Shown here: positions 17,888-26,626 of the stretch, piece after piece
How positions within the stretch are numbered: the first letter of the stretch is position 1
How the letters are laid out: every line of letters starts with the position of its first letter
DNA from: Flavobacterium sp. SLB02
GTDB taxonomy: Bacteria; Bacteroidota; Bacteroidia; Flavobacteriales; Flavobacteriaceae
Direction: 5' to 3'
DNA: 64,000 nucleotides
NCBI RefSeq assembly: GCF_009664855.1
Contig: NZ_CP045928.1
Location: 4,465,186 to 4,529,185 of the forward strand
Made by a program: the position numbers and the translations under genes
Notes under the pieces: generated by a model
The model's input: the letters and a program-made list of their open reading frames with translations, nothing else
Database searches by the model: none
Told to the model about the DNA's origin: nothing

Positions 17888-19219
17888 TTAATAGTGGCAT
17901 TTACCGCATTCTAAACCTCCCATTTGCGCTGCAGTCAATTTTTCTACACCGTATTTTTTAGAAAGTTCAGCATGAATTTTATCATAGTAAGCATTACCTT
18001 CCATCTTAACATCAGTTTTTCTATGGCAATCAATACACCATCCCATTGTTAATTTAGAATATTGCTTCATGATCTCAAATTCCTGCACTGGACCGTGACA
18101 AGTTTGACATTCAACTCCTGCAACATTAACGTGTTGTGAGTGGTTGAAGTAAACAAAATCAGGAAGATTATGAATACGAACCCATTTTACAGGCTGCGTT
18201 TTTCCAGTATACTCCTGTTTAGCTTTATCCCAGCCAACAGCATCGTATAATTTTTGGATTTGAGCATCGTAAAATGCTTTGCTGTACTCAGGAGTAGCAG
18301 TAGTTTCAGCAACTTCAGAAATATTTTTATGACAGTTCATACAAACATTCAAAGATGGAATACCAGCACTTTTACTCACACGAGCAGCAGAGTGACAATA
18401 TTTACAATTGATTTCGTTATCACCAGCGTGAATTTTATGAGAATAGTGAATTGGCTGAATTGGCTCATAATTTTGATCAACACCTACTTGCATTAAGTAC
18501 GCATACACAAAATAACCACTTGCCAAAAGCAAGAATATAGAAGTAACTAAAACCAGGAATTGGTTTTTAGCAAAAGCTTTCCAGATTGGAGTCCTAGCTT
18601 CTTTTGGAGCAACTACAATACCATTATTACTTGCTACTTTCGTTAACACTTTGTTCACCATGAACAACATAACTACCAAGATAGCCATTACAAGAGCAAG
18701 AGCTCCTAAAATAATGTTATTTGAAATTCCGCCACCTTCAACATTAGTTCCAGGAGGAGTAGCCGCACCAGGAGCACCTGCAGCAGGCTCAGCTTTCACT
18801 TCAGAAGTATAAGCAATAATGTTGTCAATATCACCTGTTGATAATTGAGGAAAAGAAGTCATTACTGACTTGTTGTGCTCTTCAAATAATTTAACAGCAA
18901 CAGGATCCCCTGATTTAATCATTTCAGAGCTGTTATGCACCCACTTGTAAATCCATGCCATATCATGTTTGGCAGCAACCCCTCTTAGGGCCGGACCTGT
19001 TGACTTAGCATCTAATTTGTGACATGCAGCGCAATTTGCATTAAAAAGTTCTTTCCCTTTTACTGGATCACCACCTGCAGCAGCAGCCGGAGCAGCAGCT
19101 TCAGGCGCCGCCGGAGCAGCAGCTTCTTGAGCAAATGAAGTTAGGGAGAAAATTAACGTTAGCGATAAGCTAAGTAATAATTTTCTTGAGATCGAATTAT
19201 GGTTACCCACCTTTTTCAT
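17888..19219 (-). CDS. actA: Alternative complex III multiheme cytochrome c subunit ActA, with extra N-terminal cytochrome domain
   Basis: The 443-residue protein has a signal peptide (to about residue 30), an Ala/Pro linker, a cytochrome c domain with CAACH at 63-67, membrane segments near 165-189 and 219-243, and a multiheme region with CKYCH 272, CMNCH 293, CQTCH 371, CIDCH 395 and CGKCH 438. The five C-terminal sites match the pentaheme ActA of alternative complex III; the N-terminal sixth site is an additional fused monoheme domain. It is the first gene of the act-cox operon, with a promoter about 90 bases upstream. Confidence 0.95.
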   Translation of the reverse strand: MKKVGNHNSISRKLLLSLSLTLIFSLTSFAQEAAAPAAPEAAAPAAAAGGDPVKGKELFNANCAACHKLDAKSTGPALRGVAAKHDMAWIYKWVHNSSEMIKSGDPVAVKLFEEHNKSVMTSFPQLSTGDIDNIIAYTSEVKAEPAAGAPGAATPPGTNVEGGGISNNIILGALALVMAILVVMLFMVNKVLTKVASNNGIVVAPKEARTPIWKAFAKNQFLVLVTSIFLLLASGYFVYAYLMQVGVDQNYEPIQPIHYSHKIHAGDNEINCKYCHSAARVSKSAGIPSLNVCMNCHKNISEVAETTATPEYSKAFYDAQIQKLYDAVGWDKAKQEYTGKTQPVKWVRIHNLPDFVYFNHSQHVNVAGVECQTCHGPVQEFEIMKQYSKLTMGWCIDCHRKTDVKMEGNAYYDKIHAELSKKYGVEKLTAAQMGGLECGKCHY

Positions 19220-19306
19220 ATAGTATAATAATTATCTACTAATTTTTGGTATGATTTTTTCTATAACAAATCAACGAAAAACTAATACCTTCTTTTAAAA
19301 CTTGCA

Positions 19307-19336
19307 CAAAAATACGACTTATGAACTATTCTCAAA
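19307..19336 (-). promoter_or_regulatory. Predicted act-cox operon promoter
   Basis: On the minus strand, TTTG (19336-19333) is followed after 18 bases by TATTTTTG (19314-19307). This fits the Bacteroidota consensus TTTG-N17-23-TAnnTTTG. Transcription would start near 19300, leaving a leader of about 80 bases before actA. Confidence 0.6.
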
Positions 19337-19438
19337 ACCTTAAAATACTCTTAAATATCAATTTATATCAATTCTAAATAATATTAAAATTTTATATACA
19401 AACTTTAAATAGTAATTTCGCATAAAAACCATCACATT

Positions 19439-19828
19439 ATGAGAATTTTAACCCCTTCAAAAAGAGTTTTCTTAACATTAACAATGATCACTTTAGCATA
19501 TAATATTCATGCTCAAGACCAAAATTTAATAGTAAATCAAGATCCTAAATTTGAGCAATTATTGAGTGATAAAAGAAAAATTAACACGTCAATAAATACA
19601 AATGACACTTACAAAATTCAAATCTTTAGCGGCAAAAGCGAAGAAGCAAAGAAAACGTTATCGGATTTTAAAAGAGAATTTAACACTATAGACGGAACAA
19701 TAATTTTCAATACACCAAATTATAAGGTAATGGTAGGGAATTTTAAAACGCGAATAGAAGCAGAACGCAATTTGGCAGAGATCAAAAAAAGATATAAAAG
19801 CGTTTTTTTAATCAAACCTGGCAAGTAA
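19439..19828 (+). CDS. Exported SPOR-domain protein
   Basis: The 129-residue protein has a signal peptide ending near ...NIHAQ (residue 25), then a short linker and a SPOR domain from about residue 57 (YKIQIFSGKSEEAKKTLSDF ... YKVMVGNF...AERNLAEIKKRY). SPOR domains bind glycan strands lacking stem peptides in septal peptidoglycan, so a cell-envelope or division-site role is likely. It is transcribed divergently from actA across a 219-base gap and ends in a strong terminator, so it appears to be a single-gene unit. Confidence 0.85.
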   Translation: MRILTPSKRVFLTLTMITLAYNIHAQDQNLIVNQDPKFEQLLSDKRKINTSINTNDTYKIQIFSGKSEEAKKTLSDFKREFNTIDGTIIFNTPNYKVMVGNFKTRIEAERNLAEIKKRYKSVFLIKPGK

Positions 19829-19848
19829 AAAGCAATTATCAAACACAC

Positions 19849-19875
19849 AAAAAGCGAGATTTTATCTCGCTTTTT
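19849..19875 (+). terminator. Terminator after the SPOR-domain gene
   Basis: AAAAAGCGAGAT (19849-19860) pairs with ATCTCGCTTTTT (19864-19875) around a three-base loop, 20 bases after the stop codon, and is followed by a T-run. Confidence 0.9.
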
Positions 19876-20077
19876 TATTTGCCTAATGGCAAACAAACAC
19901 ACCTTTTTATCAGAAAAAAACTGAAGCAAATATTCTACATACACTGTATAGATAAAATTAACTCAAATATTCCCCACACGAGTTAAAACACCCCAGGTAA
20001 CCTTGCTGTGATATCTAGTAAATTCACGTTCAAAAATTAAAAAAAAAGCTCTCTAAACCCAAGTTTTACCAATAAAA

Positions 20078-20103
20078 AAAGCTCCAATTTTCATTGAAGC
20101 TTT
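20078..20103 (-). terminator. Terminator after the DUF4920 gene
   Basis: AAAGCTCCAA (20078-20087) pairs, with one mismatch, with TTGAAGCTTT (20094-20103). On the minus strand the hairpin is followed by the T-run complementary to the As at 20072-20078, about 12 bases beyond the stop. Confidence 0.8.
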
Positions 20104-20115
20104 AAATATAACTGA

Positions 20116-20625
20116 CTAGTTCACCACTTTTATTCCATTTGCCAAGAATCTTATTTCTTCTTTCGGAACCGTAATGGCATCTATCTCTGATTTCGCTTTT
20201 TTAGCATCTTTAGCATAATGCTTAAGCTCCTCTACAGACGTTATTTCTTTCTCGGCATTACCTTCTAAGACAACATTTTTTCCTTTTAATGCAGTAGGCA
20301 CAAAAAAGGCGTAATCTTTCATTTTTACAAAAAAGGAAGTCCCATCCTCTGTTTTAAGAGTCACCCAACATCCTTTTTTCGGGCAAACATCGGTCACCAT
20401 TCCTTTTACAGTAACATTTTCCGCCTTTTTCTCTTGCTGTAATTTACCTTCTAATTCCTTAACTGAAATCGCCTTTACTTCAGCTATTTTAGACACATCA
20501 GCGCCATAATAATCCCCAACTACAGCATTACCTGATGGCGGTCCTTTTTTCTCTACAGCTTCCTGAGAAAAAGACTGACTCGAAATACTTATAAAAATAA
20601 CAACAGTGTACAATAATCGTTTCAT
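20116..20625 (-). CDS. Exported DUF4920 protein
   Basis: The 169-residue protein has a signal peptide (MKRLLYTVVIFISISSQSFS) and a DUF4920 domain with an OB-like core (VTVKGMVTDVCPKKGCWVTL) that carries two conserved cysteines. The family is found in Bacteroidota; the function is unknown, although the CPKKGCW motif could bind metal or form a disulfide. It is monocistronic, between its own promoter and terminator. Confidence 0.82.
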   Translation of the reverse strand: MKRLLYTVVIFISISSQSFSQEAVEKKGPPSGNAVVGDYYGADVSKIAEVKAISVKELEGKLQQEKKAENVTVKGMVTDVCPKKGCWVTLKTEDGTSFFVKMKDYAFFVPTALKGKNVVLEGNAEKEITSVEELKHYAKDAKKAKSEIDAITVPKEEIRFLANGIKVVN

Positions 20626-20641
20626 ATAAAAATAGTTTTAT

Positions 20642-20674
20642 CAAAAATAACATTAAAATTTGAAACAATTCAAA
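20642..20674 (-). promoter_or_regulatory. Predicted promoter of the DUF4920 gene
   Basis: On the minus strand, TTTG (20674-20671), 21 bases, then TATTTTTG (20649-20642) matches the Bacteroidota consensus. The box ends 16 bases before the start codon, implying a very short leader. Confidence 0.5.
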
Positions 20675-20735
20675 CACTTCTTTTTAATTATAAATTAACC
20701 CGGAATATCATTTCACAAAAAAAACAACCACAAAA

Positions 20736-20761
20736 AAAGTCCCAATTTTCATTGGGACTTT
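20736..20761 (-). terminator. Terminator after infB
   Basis: AAAGTCCCAA (20736-20745) pairs perfectly with TTGGGACTTT (20752-20761) around a six-base loop, 19 bases beyond the infB stop, with a T-run following on the minus strand. Confidence 0.9.
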
Positions 20762-20780
20762 AAAATATAATTATTGAATA

Positions 20781-23666
20781 TTATTTCAATTTCTTTTTGA
20801 TTGCAACTTCATGGTATGCTTCAATAACATCTCTTTCTTCGATATCATTATAACCTTTGATCTGAATACCACAATCGTATCCTTTAGAAACTTCTTTAAC
20901 ATCATCTTTGAAACGTTTCAATGCAACAAGCTCTCCTGTATGCACCACTACTCCTTCTCTGATAACTCTAATTTTAGAACTTCTCATGATTTTACCATCC
21001 ATCACCATACAACCAGCGATTGAACCTACTTTAGAAATTTTGAAGATCTCACGGATCTCAGCAGTTCCTAAAATCTCTTCTTTCATCTCTGGAGCTAACA
21101 TTCCTTCCATCGCATCCTTCAAGTCATCGATAGCAGCGTAGATAATAGAGTAGTAACGGATATCGATTTCTTCTTTATCTGCAAGTTGTCTGGCATTTCC
21201 AGCAGGACGAACGTTAAATCCGATAATGATCGCATCAGAAGCAGAAGCCAACATAACGTCAGTTTCAGTAATTGCTCCAACACCTTTATGGATAATATTA
21301 ATTTGAACTTCTTCTGTAGAAAGTTTAGAGAACGAATCTGATAATGCTTCAACAGATCCATCAACGTCTCCTTTAAGGATCACGTTTAATTCTTTAAACT
21401 GACCAAGTGCAATACGACGACCAATTTCATCAAGTGTAATATGACGTTGTGTACGTACAGATTGTTCACGCATTAATTGAGAACGTTTCGATGCAATTTG
21501 TTTTGCTTCTTTTTCATCTTCAAATACATTGAACTTATCACCTGCAGTTGCAGCACCATCTAAACCTAACACTGATACCGGAGTCGAAGGACCTGCTTCA
21601 AGAACAGTATGCCCTCTTTCATCATGCATAGCTTTAATCTTACCATGATGTTTACCCGCCAACATATAATCTCCAATTTTCAATGTTCCTTGTTGAACTA
21701 AAATTGTAGAAACATATCCTTTTCCTTTATCAAGGAAAGCCTCAACTACAGTTCCCTGAGCCGCTTTATTTGGATTTGCTTTTAAGTCTAAGATTTCAGC
21801 TTCTAATAAAACTTTTTCTAATAACTCTTTTACTCCTGTTCCTACTTTTGCAGAAATATCATGTGACTGAATTTTTCCACCCCAATCTTCAACAAGTAAA
21901 TTCATACTAGCCAAACGCTCTTTAATTTTTTCAACATTAGCATTTGGTTTATCAATTTTATTGATAGCAAATATAATTGGTACTCCCGCAGCTTGTGCGT
22001 GAGAAATTGCTTCTTTTGTTTGTGGCATGATATCATCATCCGCAGCAACAACGATAATAGCAATATCGGTAACCTGAGCTCCACGTGCACGCATCGCGGT
22101 AAACGCCTCGTGACCCGGTGTATCTAAGAATGCGATTTTTTGACCATTGTCTAAAGTTACTCCATAAGCTCCAATGTGCTGTGTAATACCTCCAGACTCA
22201 CCTGCGATAACATTTTCTTTACGGATATAATCCAGTAAAGATGTTTTACCGTGATCGACGTGACCCATTACAGTAACAATCGGTGCTCTAACTACTAAAT
22301 CTTCTTCTTTATCTTCGATTACTTCAATAGCATCTTCGATATCAACTGTAATAAACTCAACTTCGTAACCAAATTCATCTGCTACAATAGTTAATGTTTC
22401 AGCATCTAAACGTTGGTTCATGGTAACCATGATTCCAAGAGACATACAAGTTCCAATTACTTTAGTAATCGGCACATCCATCATGATCGCAATTTCACCT
22501 ACAGTAACAAACTCAGTAACTTTAATAGTTTTACTTCCTTCGTCAATTGCTCTTTGCTCTTCATCAGATTTCTGACGGTGCGTATCTCTTTTATCTCTTC
22601 TGTATTTAGCAGCTTTTGATTTTCCACCTTTACCCTGAAGCTTTTCAAGAGTCTCTCTAATTTGGTTTTTTACTTCCTCTTCAGTAGGCTCAACTTTAGC
22701 AACAATTGCAGGACGGTTTCCTTTTACAAAACCTGGTCTTGCACTTCTGTTTGCATTAAAACCTCCACCACCAGTATTTGGTGTAATTTTATTAGGATTT
22801 GGAGTTCCCGGCGCATGACCTGTAGCAGGTTTTGGCGCACCCGGAGTTCCCGGTTTAGGAGCAATTCTTTTACGCTTATTTTTATTAGCGTTATTTCCGG
22901 CTCCCGGAGCTCCTGGTTTATTAGGAGTTATCTTTGGATCTTCTTTCTTTTTCTTAGGCTTATTAAATTGAGATAAATCAATTGTCTGACCTGTAAGAGT
23001 AGTTCCAGATAATTTTTGATATTGTGTAGTGATAGTTTCCTCCGCAGTTGCAGGGTCAGTTGAAACAACTGGTTCCTGAGCTACTTTTGAAGTTTCTGCT
23101 TTCACTTCTTTAACTTCTTTTTTCTCTGTAATAATAGGCTTTTCTACCTTTTTCTCTTCAGAAACAACAGGAACCACTGGCTCAGGCTGTACAATTTCTT
23201 TCTGAACAGGTTTTTCTGGTTGAGTTGGAGCAACAACAACTTTTGGTTCTTCTACCTTAACTGGTTCTTCAGCAGGAGGAGAAACAACAGTAGGTTTCTT
23301 CGGATTTAAATCAATTTTACCAACCTGCACAGGTCCGGTTACAACAGCTCTCGCTTTTATAATCTCTTGTTGCTTTTGGCGTTCCTCGTCTTGTCTGCGT
23401 TTGTCTTCAATTTCCTTTTCACGTTCTACACGCAAAGCTTCTTTTTCTTTTCTTTTCTCTTCACCAACTTCTTTAGAAGCTTCTTTATTCCCCTTATCGC
23501 CCGCAAATTGGCTTTGTAGGATATTAAATTCGCTATCAGAAATTTTCGCATTTGGATTTGCATCAATAGCAATCCCCTTATCTTTTAGATAATCAACAGC
23601 TCTTTCTAACGAAATATTTAATTCCCTTAAAACCTTGTTTATTCTTATTACTCTCTCTTCAGACAT
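20781..23666 (-). CDS. infB: Translation initiation factor IF-2
   Basis: The 961-residue GTPase delivers initiator tRNA to the 30S subunit. It has an IF2N domain at 1-55 (VLRELNISLERAVDYLKDKG), a long charged Lys/Glu/Pro/Val-rich linker to about 370, then the G domain with GHVDHGKTS from 467, DTPGHEAF and NKID, and domains II-IV to the C-terminus. The length is within the range for Bacteroidota. It is the last gene of rimP-nusA-infB, 48 bases after nusA. Confidence 0.97.
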   Translation of the reverse strand: MSEERVIRINKVLRELNISLERAVDYLKDKGIAIDANPNAKISDSEFNILQSQFAGDKGNKEASKEVGEEKRKEKEALRVEREKEIEDKRRQDEERQKQQEIIKARAVVTGPVQVGKIDLNPKKPTVVSPPAEEPVKVEEPKVVVAPTQPEKPVQKEIVQPEPVVPVVSEEKKVEKPIITEKKEVKEVKAETSKVAQEPVVSTDPATAEETITTQYQKLSGTTLTGQTIDLSQFNKPKKKKEDPKITPNKPGAPGAGNNANKNKRKRIAPKPGTPGAPKPATGHAPGTPNPNKITPNTGGGGFNANRSARPGFVKGNRPAIVAKVEPTEEEVKNQIRETLEKLQGKGGKSKAAKYRRDKRDTHRQKSDEEQRAIDEGSKTIKVTEFVTVGEIAIMMDVPITKVIGTCMSLGIMVTMNQRLDAETLTIVADEFGYEVEFITVDIEDAIEVIEDKEEDLVVRAPIVTVMGHVDHGKTSLLDYIRKENVIAGESGGITQHIGAYGVTLDNGQKIAFLDTPGHEAFTAMRARGAQVTDIAIIVVAADDDIMPQTKEAISHAQAAGVPIIFAINKIDKPNANVEKIKERLASMNLLVEDWGGKIQSHDISAKVGTGVKELLEKVLLEAEILDLKANPNKAAQGTVVEAFLDKGKGYVSTILVQQGTLKIGDYMLAGKHHGKIKAMHDERGHTVLEAGPSTPVSVLGLDGAATAGDKFNVFEDEKEAKQIASKRSQLMREQSVRTQRHITLDEIGRRIALGQFKELNVILKGDVDGSVEALSDSFSKLSTEEVQINIIHKGVGAITETDVMLASASDAIIIGFNVRPAGNARQLADKEEIDIRYYSIIYAAIDDLKDAMEGMLAPEMKEEILGTAEIREIFKISKVGSIAGCMVMDGKIMRSSKIRVIREGVVVHTGELVALKRFKDDVKEVSKGYDCGIQIKGYNDIEERDVIEAYHEVAIKKKLK

Positions 23667-23714
23667 ATAACCTTTTTATTATTACCTTTTTCGTTGTGTT
23701 GTTAGAGCAGATAA

Positions 23715-24962
23715 CTAGCTATCAAACTCTTCTTTTAGTATTTTCATAACATCAAGAATCGTTTCCTCTTCTAAATCTGTTCTTCTTACTAAATCTTCTA
23801 CTTCTTGCTTCAAGATACTTCTAGCTGTATCTAAACCAATTTTTGCAAATTCTTCGATAACCCAGCCTTCAATTTCATCTGAAAACTCAGTTAATTCAAC
23901 GTCATCATCTTCGCCACTAGCAACATCACCTTCTCTGATAACATCTAGCTCGTAGCCAGTTAGCTGACCCGCTAATTTTATATTATGACCACCTCTACCA
24001 ATTGCTTTAGAAACTTCTTCTAATTTCAAGAAAACTTCAGCTCTTTTATTTTCTTCATCAATTTTGATTGAAGAAACTTTTGCAGGGCTTAATGCTCTTG
24101 TAATAAACAATTGAATATTACTTGTATAGTTGATTACGTCGATATTTTCGTTTCCTAACTCACGAACAATTCCGTGAATACGAGATCCTTTCATACCCAC
24201 ACAAGCTCCAACAGGATCAATTCTATCATCATAAGAATCTACCGCTACTTTTGCCTTTTCACCTGGAATACGCACTACATTTTTAACGGTAATCAAACCG
24301 TCAAATACTTCAGGAATTTCTTGTTCAAATAATTTCTCCAAAAACTTCTCAGAAGTTCTCGACATGATAATTTGAGGTTTATTTCCTTTTAATTCAACGC
24401 TTTCAATGATTCCACGAACGTTATCTCCTTTACGAAAAAAGTCAGATGGAATTTGTTTTTCTTTTGGAAGCACAATTTCATTTCCTTCATCATCGACCAA
24501 AATTACAACTCTTGGGCGAACATGGTGCACTTCGGCAGTATAAATATCACCAATAATATCTTTAAATTGTTTATAAAGATTAGTATTATCGTGTTCGTGA
24601 ATTTTAGATATAAGATTTTGGCGTAAAGCTAAAATAGCTCTTCTTCCTAAATCAATCAATTTAACCTCTTCAGAAACTTCTTCTCCAATTTCAAAATCCG
24701 CTTCGATCATTCTTGCTTCAGTCAAAGTAATTTCTTCGTTCTCAAAATCAAGATCTTCGTCAGCAACAATTACTCTTCGTCTCCATATCTCCATATCTCC
24801 TTTATCAGGATTTATGATAATATCGAAGTTATCATCAGAACCGTATTTTTTCTTTAATGCATTTCTAAACACGTCCTCTAAAATTGCCATAAGCGTTACA
24901 CGATCAATAAGTTTATTATCTTTAAACTCTGAGAATGAATCGATTAATGCTAAATTTTCCAT
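23715..24962 (-). CDS. nusA: Transcription termination/antitermination factor NusA
   Basis: The 415-residue protein has the NusA N-terminal RNA polymerase-binding domain, an S1 domain near 135-200 and paired KH domains at about 205-345 (VGACVGMKGSRI and AIGRGGHNIKLA). It lacks the C-terminal acidic repeats of the 495-residue E. coli protein, as is usual in Bacteroidota. It lies 13 bases after rimP. NusA may regulate its own operon through the leader hairpin described at 25449-25474. Confidence 0.96.
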   Translation of the reverse strand: MENLALIDSFSEFKDNKLIDRVTLMAILEDVFRNALKKKYGSDDNFDIIINPDKGDMEIWRRRVIVADEDLDFENEEITLTEARMIEADFEIGEEVSEEVKLIDLGRRAILALRQNLISKIHEHDNTNLYKQFKDIIGDIYTAEVHHVRPRVVILVDDEGNEIVLPKEKQIPSDFFRKGDNVRGIIESVELKGNKPQIIMSRTSEKFLEKLFEQEIPEVFDGLITVKNVVRIPGEKAKVAVDSYDDRIDPVGACVGMKGSRIHGIVRELGNENIDVINYTSNIQLFITRALSPAKVSSIKIDEENKRAEVFLKLEEVSKAIGRGGHNIKLAGQLTGYELDVIREGDVASGEDDDVELTEFSDEIEGWVIEEFAKIGLDTARSILKQEVEDLVRRTDLEEETILDVMKILKEEFDS

Positions 24963-24975
24963 GCGAATTCTTTAA

Positions 24976-25440
24976 TTAAAATGTTACTGTAACAATTGCC
25001 TCTTTAATTTCTGTATAAGGTATTTGTTGCTCTTTTTGAACTGTTTCTTTTCCTTTTCCTACTTTTTTCGGTTCTCTTGCCTTCCAAGACAAAATTATAA
25101 AAACATCGTTAGCTTCTACTAATTCTGCTTCAATTTTTTCATTATTTGTAGTAACAATCAATGTTCTACCAATATTTTTCATGTATTGTCTTGTCATTTT
25201 CAATGGCGATCCTACTCCAACCGATGCTACTTCAAGCGAAAAATCCTGTTCTTCACGATCCAGATTATTCTCGATTGCACGACTAATGTCAATACAATCC
25301 TGCAACGCCACTCCATTATCCCCGTCTAAACCTACACTAATCTTGAAAGAGTCTGAGATAGCCAGATCAATCAAAAAGATTGAGGGCTTTTCTAAAAGAG
25401 CCTCTGCTATTAATCCGTTTACTTTTTCTTTAAATGTCAT
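24976..25440 (-). CDS. rimP: Ribosome maturation factor RimP
   Basis: The 154-residue protein helps mature the 30S subunit. It has the two-domain RimP pattern (FLIDLAISDSFKISVGLDG, then LEVASVGVGSPLKMTRQY and an SH3-like C-terminus). I chose the ATG at 25440 (MTFKEKVN), because the in-frame ATG at 25476 would place the GC-rich hairpin inside the reading frame and add 12 unconserved residues. That longer form cannot be ruled out. It heads rimP-nusA-infB, the same order as in many bacteria. Confidence 0.92.
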   Translation of the reverse strand: MTFKEKVNGLIAEALLEKPSIFLIDLAISDSFKISVGLDGDNGVALQDCIDISRAIENNLDREEQDFSLEVASVGVGSPLKMTRQYMKNIGRTLIVTTNNEKIEAELVEANDVFIILSWKAREPKKVGKGKETVQKEQQIPYTEIKEAIVTVTF

Positions 25441-25448
25441 AATTTTAT

Positions 25449-25474
25449 AAAAAGAGGGGACACTTAGTCCCCTC
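25449..25474 (-). terminator. Terminator-like hairpin in the rimP leader (candidate attenuator)
   Basis: On the minus strand, GAGGGGAC (25474-25467), a five-base loop, GTCCCCTC (25461-25454) and five Ts (25453-25449) form an intrinsic-terminator shape. It lies between the predicted promoter and the rimP start, 8 bases before the ATG at 25440. No gene lies upstream on this strand for it to terminate, so conditional termination of the operon is the simplest reading. Confidence 0.6.
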
Positions 25475-25502
25475 ATTATTTAGATTTTAATAAATAACGG
25501 TG

Positions 25503-25531
25503 CAAATATAGTGTTTTTTTTATAAATCAAA
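25503..25531 (-). promoter_or_regulatory. Predicted rimP-nusA-infB promoter
   Basis: On the minus strand, TTTG (25531-25528), 17 bases, TATATTTG (25510-25503) is an exact match to the Bacteroidota consensus. Transcription would begin near 25496, about 55 bases before rimP, so the transcript starts just ahead of the leader hairpin. Confidence 0.68.
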
Positions 25532-25615
25532 ATAAATAGATTGCTCTAAAAATATTTCTTATCTTTATTATAGCATTAAAACAACAGAATTTCACATTAC
25601 TTAACCCAAAAAACT

Positions 25616-26440
25616 ATGAAACGAATTCTAGTACCTACCGACTTCTCTGAACATGCAGAAAATGCCTTAAAAGTCGCTGCACAAATTGCCAAAAAAAACA
25701 ATTCTGAAATTATCGTTTTACACATGCTTGAACTGCCAAGCCAAATGAACGATGCTGTATTAGGAGGAGCAAGTATTCCTGAAACGATGCTTTTTATGAA
25801 AAAAGCCAACGAAATGCTTGACGAAGTCTCATCAAGACCGTATTTAGACGGCATTTCGATCACCGAAATTGTAAAAATGGACAAACCCATCCATGGTATC
25901 TCACAAGTCAGCAAAGATTATGACATAGATTTAATTGTTATGGGATCGCACGGCTCATCTGGAATTGAAGAATTACTAATTGGTTCTAACACCGAAAAAG
26001 TAGTTCGTAACTCAGAAATCCCGGTTTTAGTGATCAAAAAAGACATCACAAATTTTAATGCATCAAATATTGTTTTCGCGTCAGATTTTTCTCATGAAAT
26101 CAAAAAACCCTTTGAAAAATTCGTAAACCTGAGCAAACTTTTTGAAGCAAAAATACATCTGGTTACAATTTGCACACCCAACAGTTTTAAACCAACTCAT
26201 GCAGCAGAAAAAGCCATGACTGATTTTACATCCGAATATAACCTAACCAATTATCAAACACATATTTACAACGACACCAATATCGAAAAAGGAATCATTA
26301 ATTTCTCCAACAGCATAAACGCAGATATTATTGGAATGTGCACCCACGGAAGAACCGGTTTCGCTCACTTTTTTAACGGAAGCATCAGCGAAGGCTTAGT
26401 AAATCACGCCGTAAGACCCGTAATAACATTTAAAATTTAA
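25616..26440 (+). CDS. Tandem universal stress protein
   Basis: The 274-residue protein has two UspA domains (about 1-142 and 150-274). Both keep the nucleotide-binding glycine motif: GSHGSSGIEELLIGSNTEKV in the first and CTHGRTGFAHFFNGSISE in the second, each ending in a PV(L/I) strand. Usp proteins are cytoplasmic and respond to stress or starvation; the specific role is unknown. It is divergent from rimP and ends in a strong terminator, so it is monocistronic. Confidence 0.92.
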   Translation: MKRILVPTDFSEHAENALKVAAQIAKKNNSEIIVLHMLELPSQMNDAVLGGASIPETMLFMKKANEMLDEVSSRPYLDGISITEIVKMDKPIHGISQVSKDYDIDLIVMGSHGSSGIEELLIGSNTEKVVRNSEIPVLVIKKDITNFNASNIVFASDFSHEIKKPFEKFVNLSKLFEAKIHLVTICTPNSFKPTHAAEKAMTDFTSEYNLTNYQTHIYNDTNIEKGIINFSNSINADIIGMCTHGRTGFAHFFNGSISEGLVNHAVRPVITFKI

Positions 26441-26463
26441 AAATTAACATATCTCACCCAGGA

Positions 26464-26490
26464 GCCTCTCAAATCGAGAGGCTTTTTTTT
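26464..26490 (+). terminator. Terminator after the Usp gene
   Basis: GCCTCTC (26464-26470) pairs with GAGAGGC (26476-26482) around five bases, followed by nine Ts. Confidence 0.9.
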
Positions 26491-26626
26491 TGCGCACCTA
26501 CTTCTATTCTTTATAAAAACGACTTTTTTTATGAGCTTTTAAACAAAGTTACTTTGAGCTTTCCAACAAAGTCAACAGCATTCTTAATCCAGATCTTTGT
26601 CAAATAAAAATCATAAATAATACAAC

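Noticed and set aside
19720..19944. 74-codon minus-strand ORF over the SPOR gene end
   Set aside because: It crosses the terminator hairpin and the antisense of the SPOR gene.
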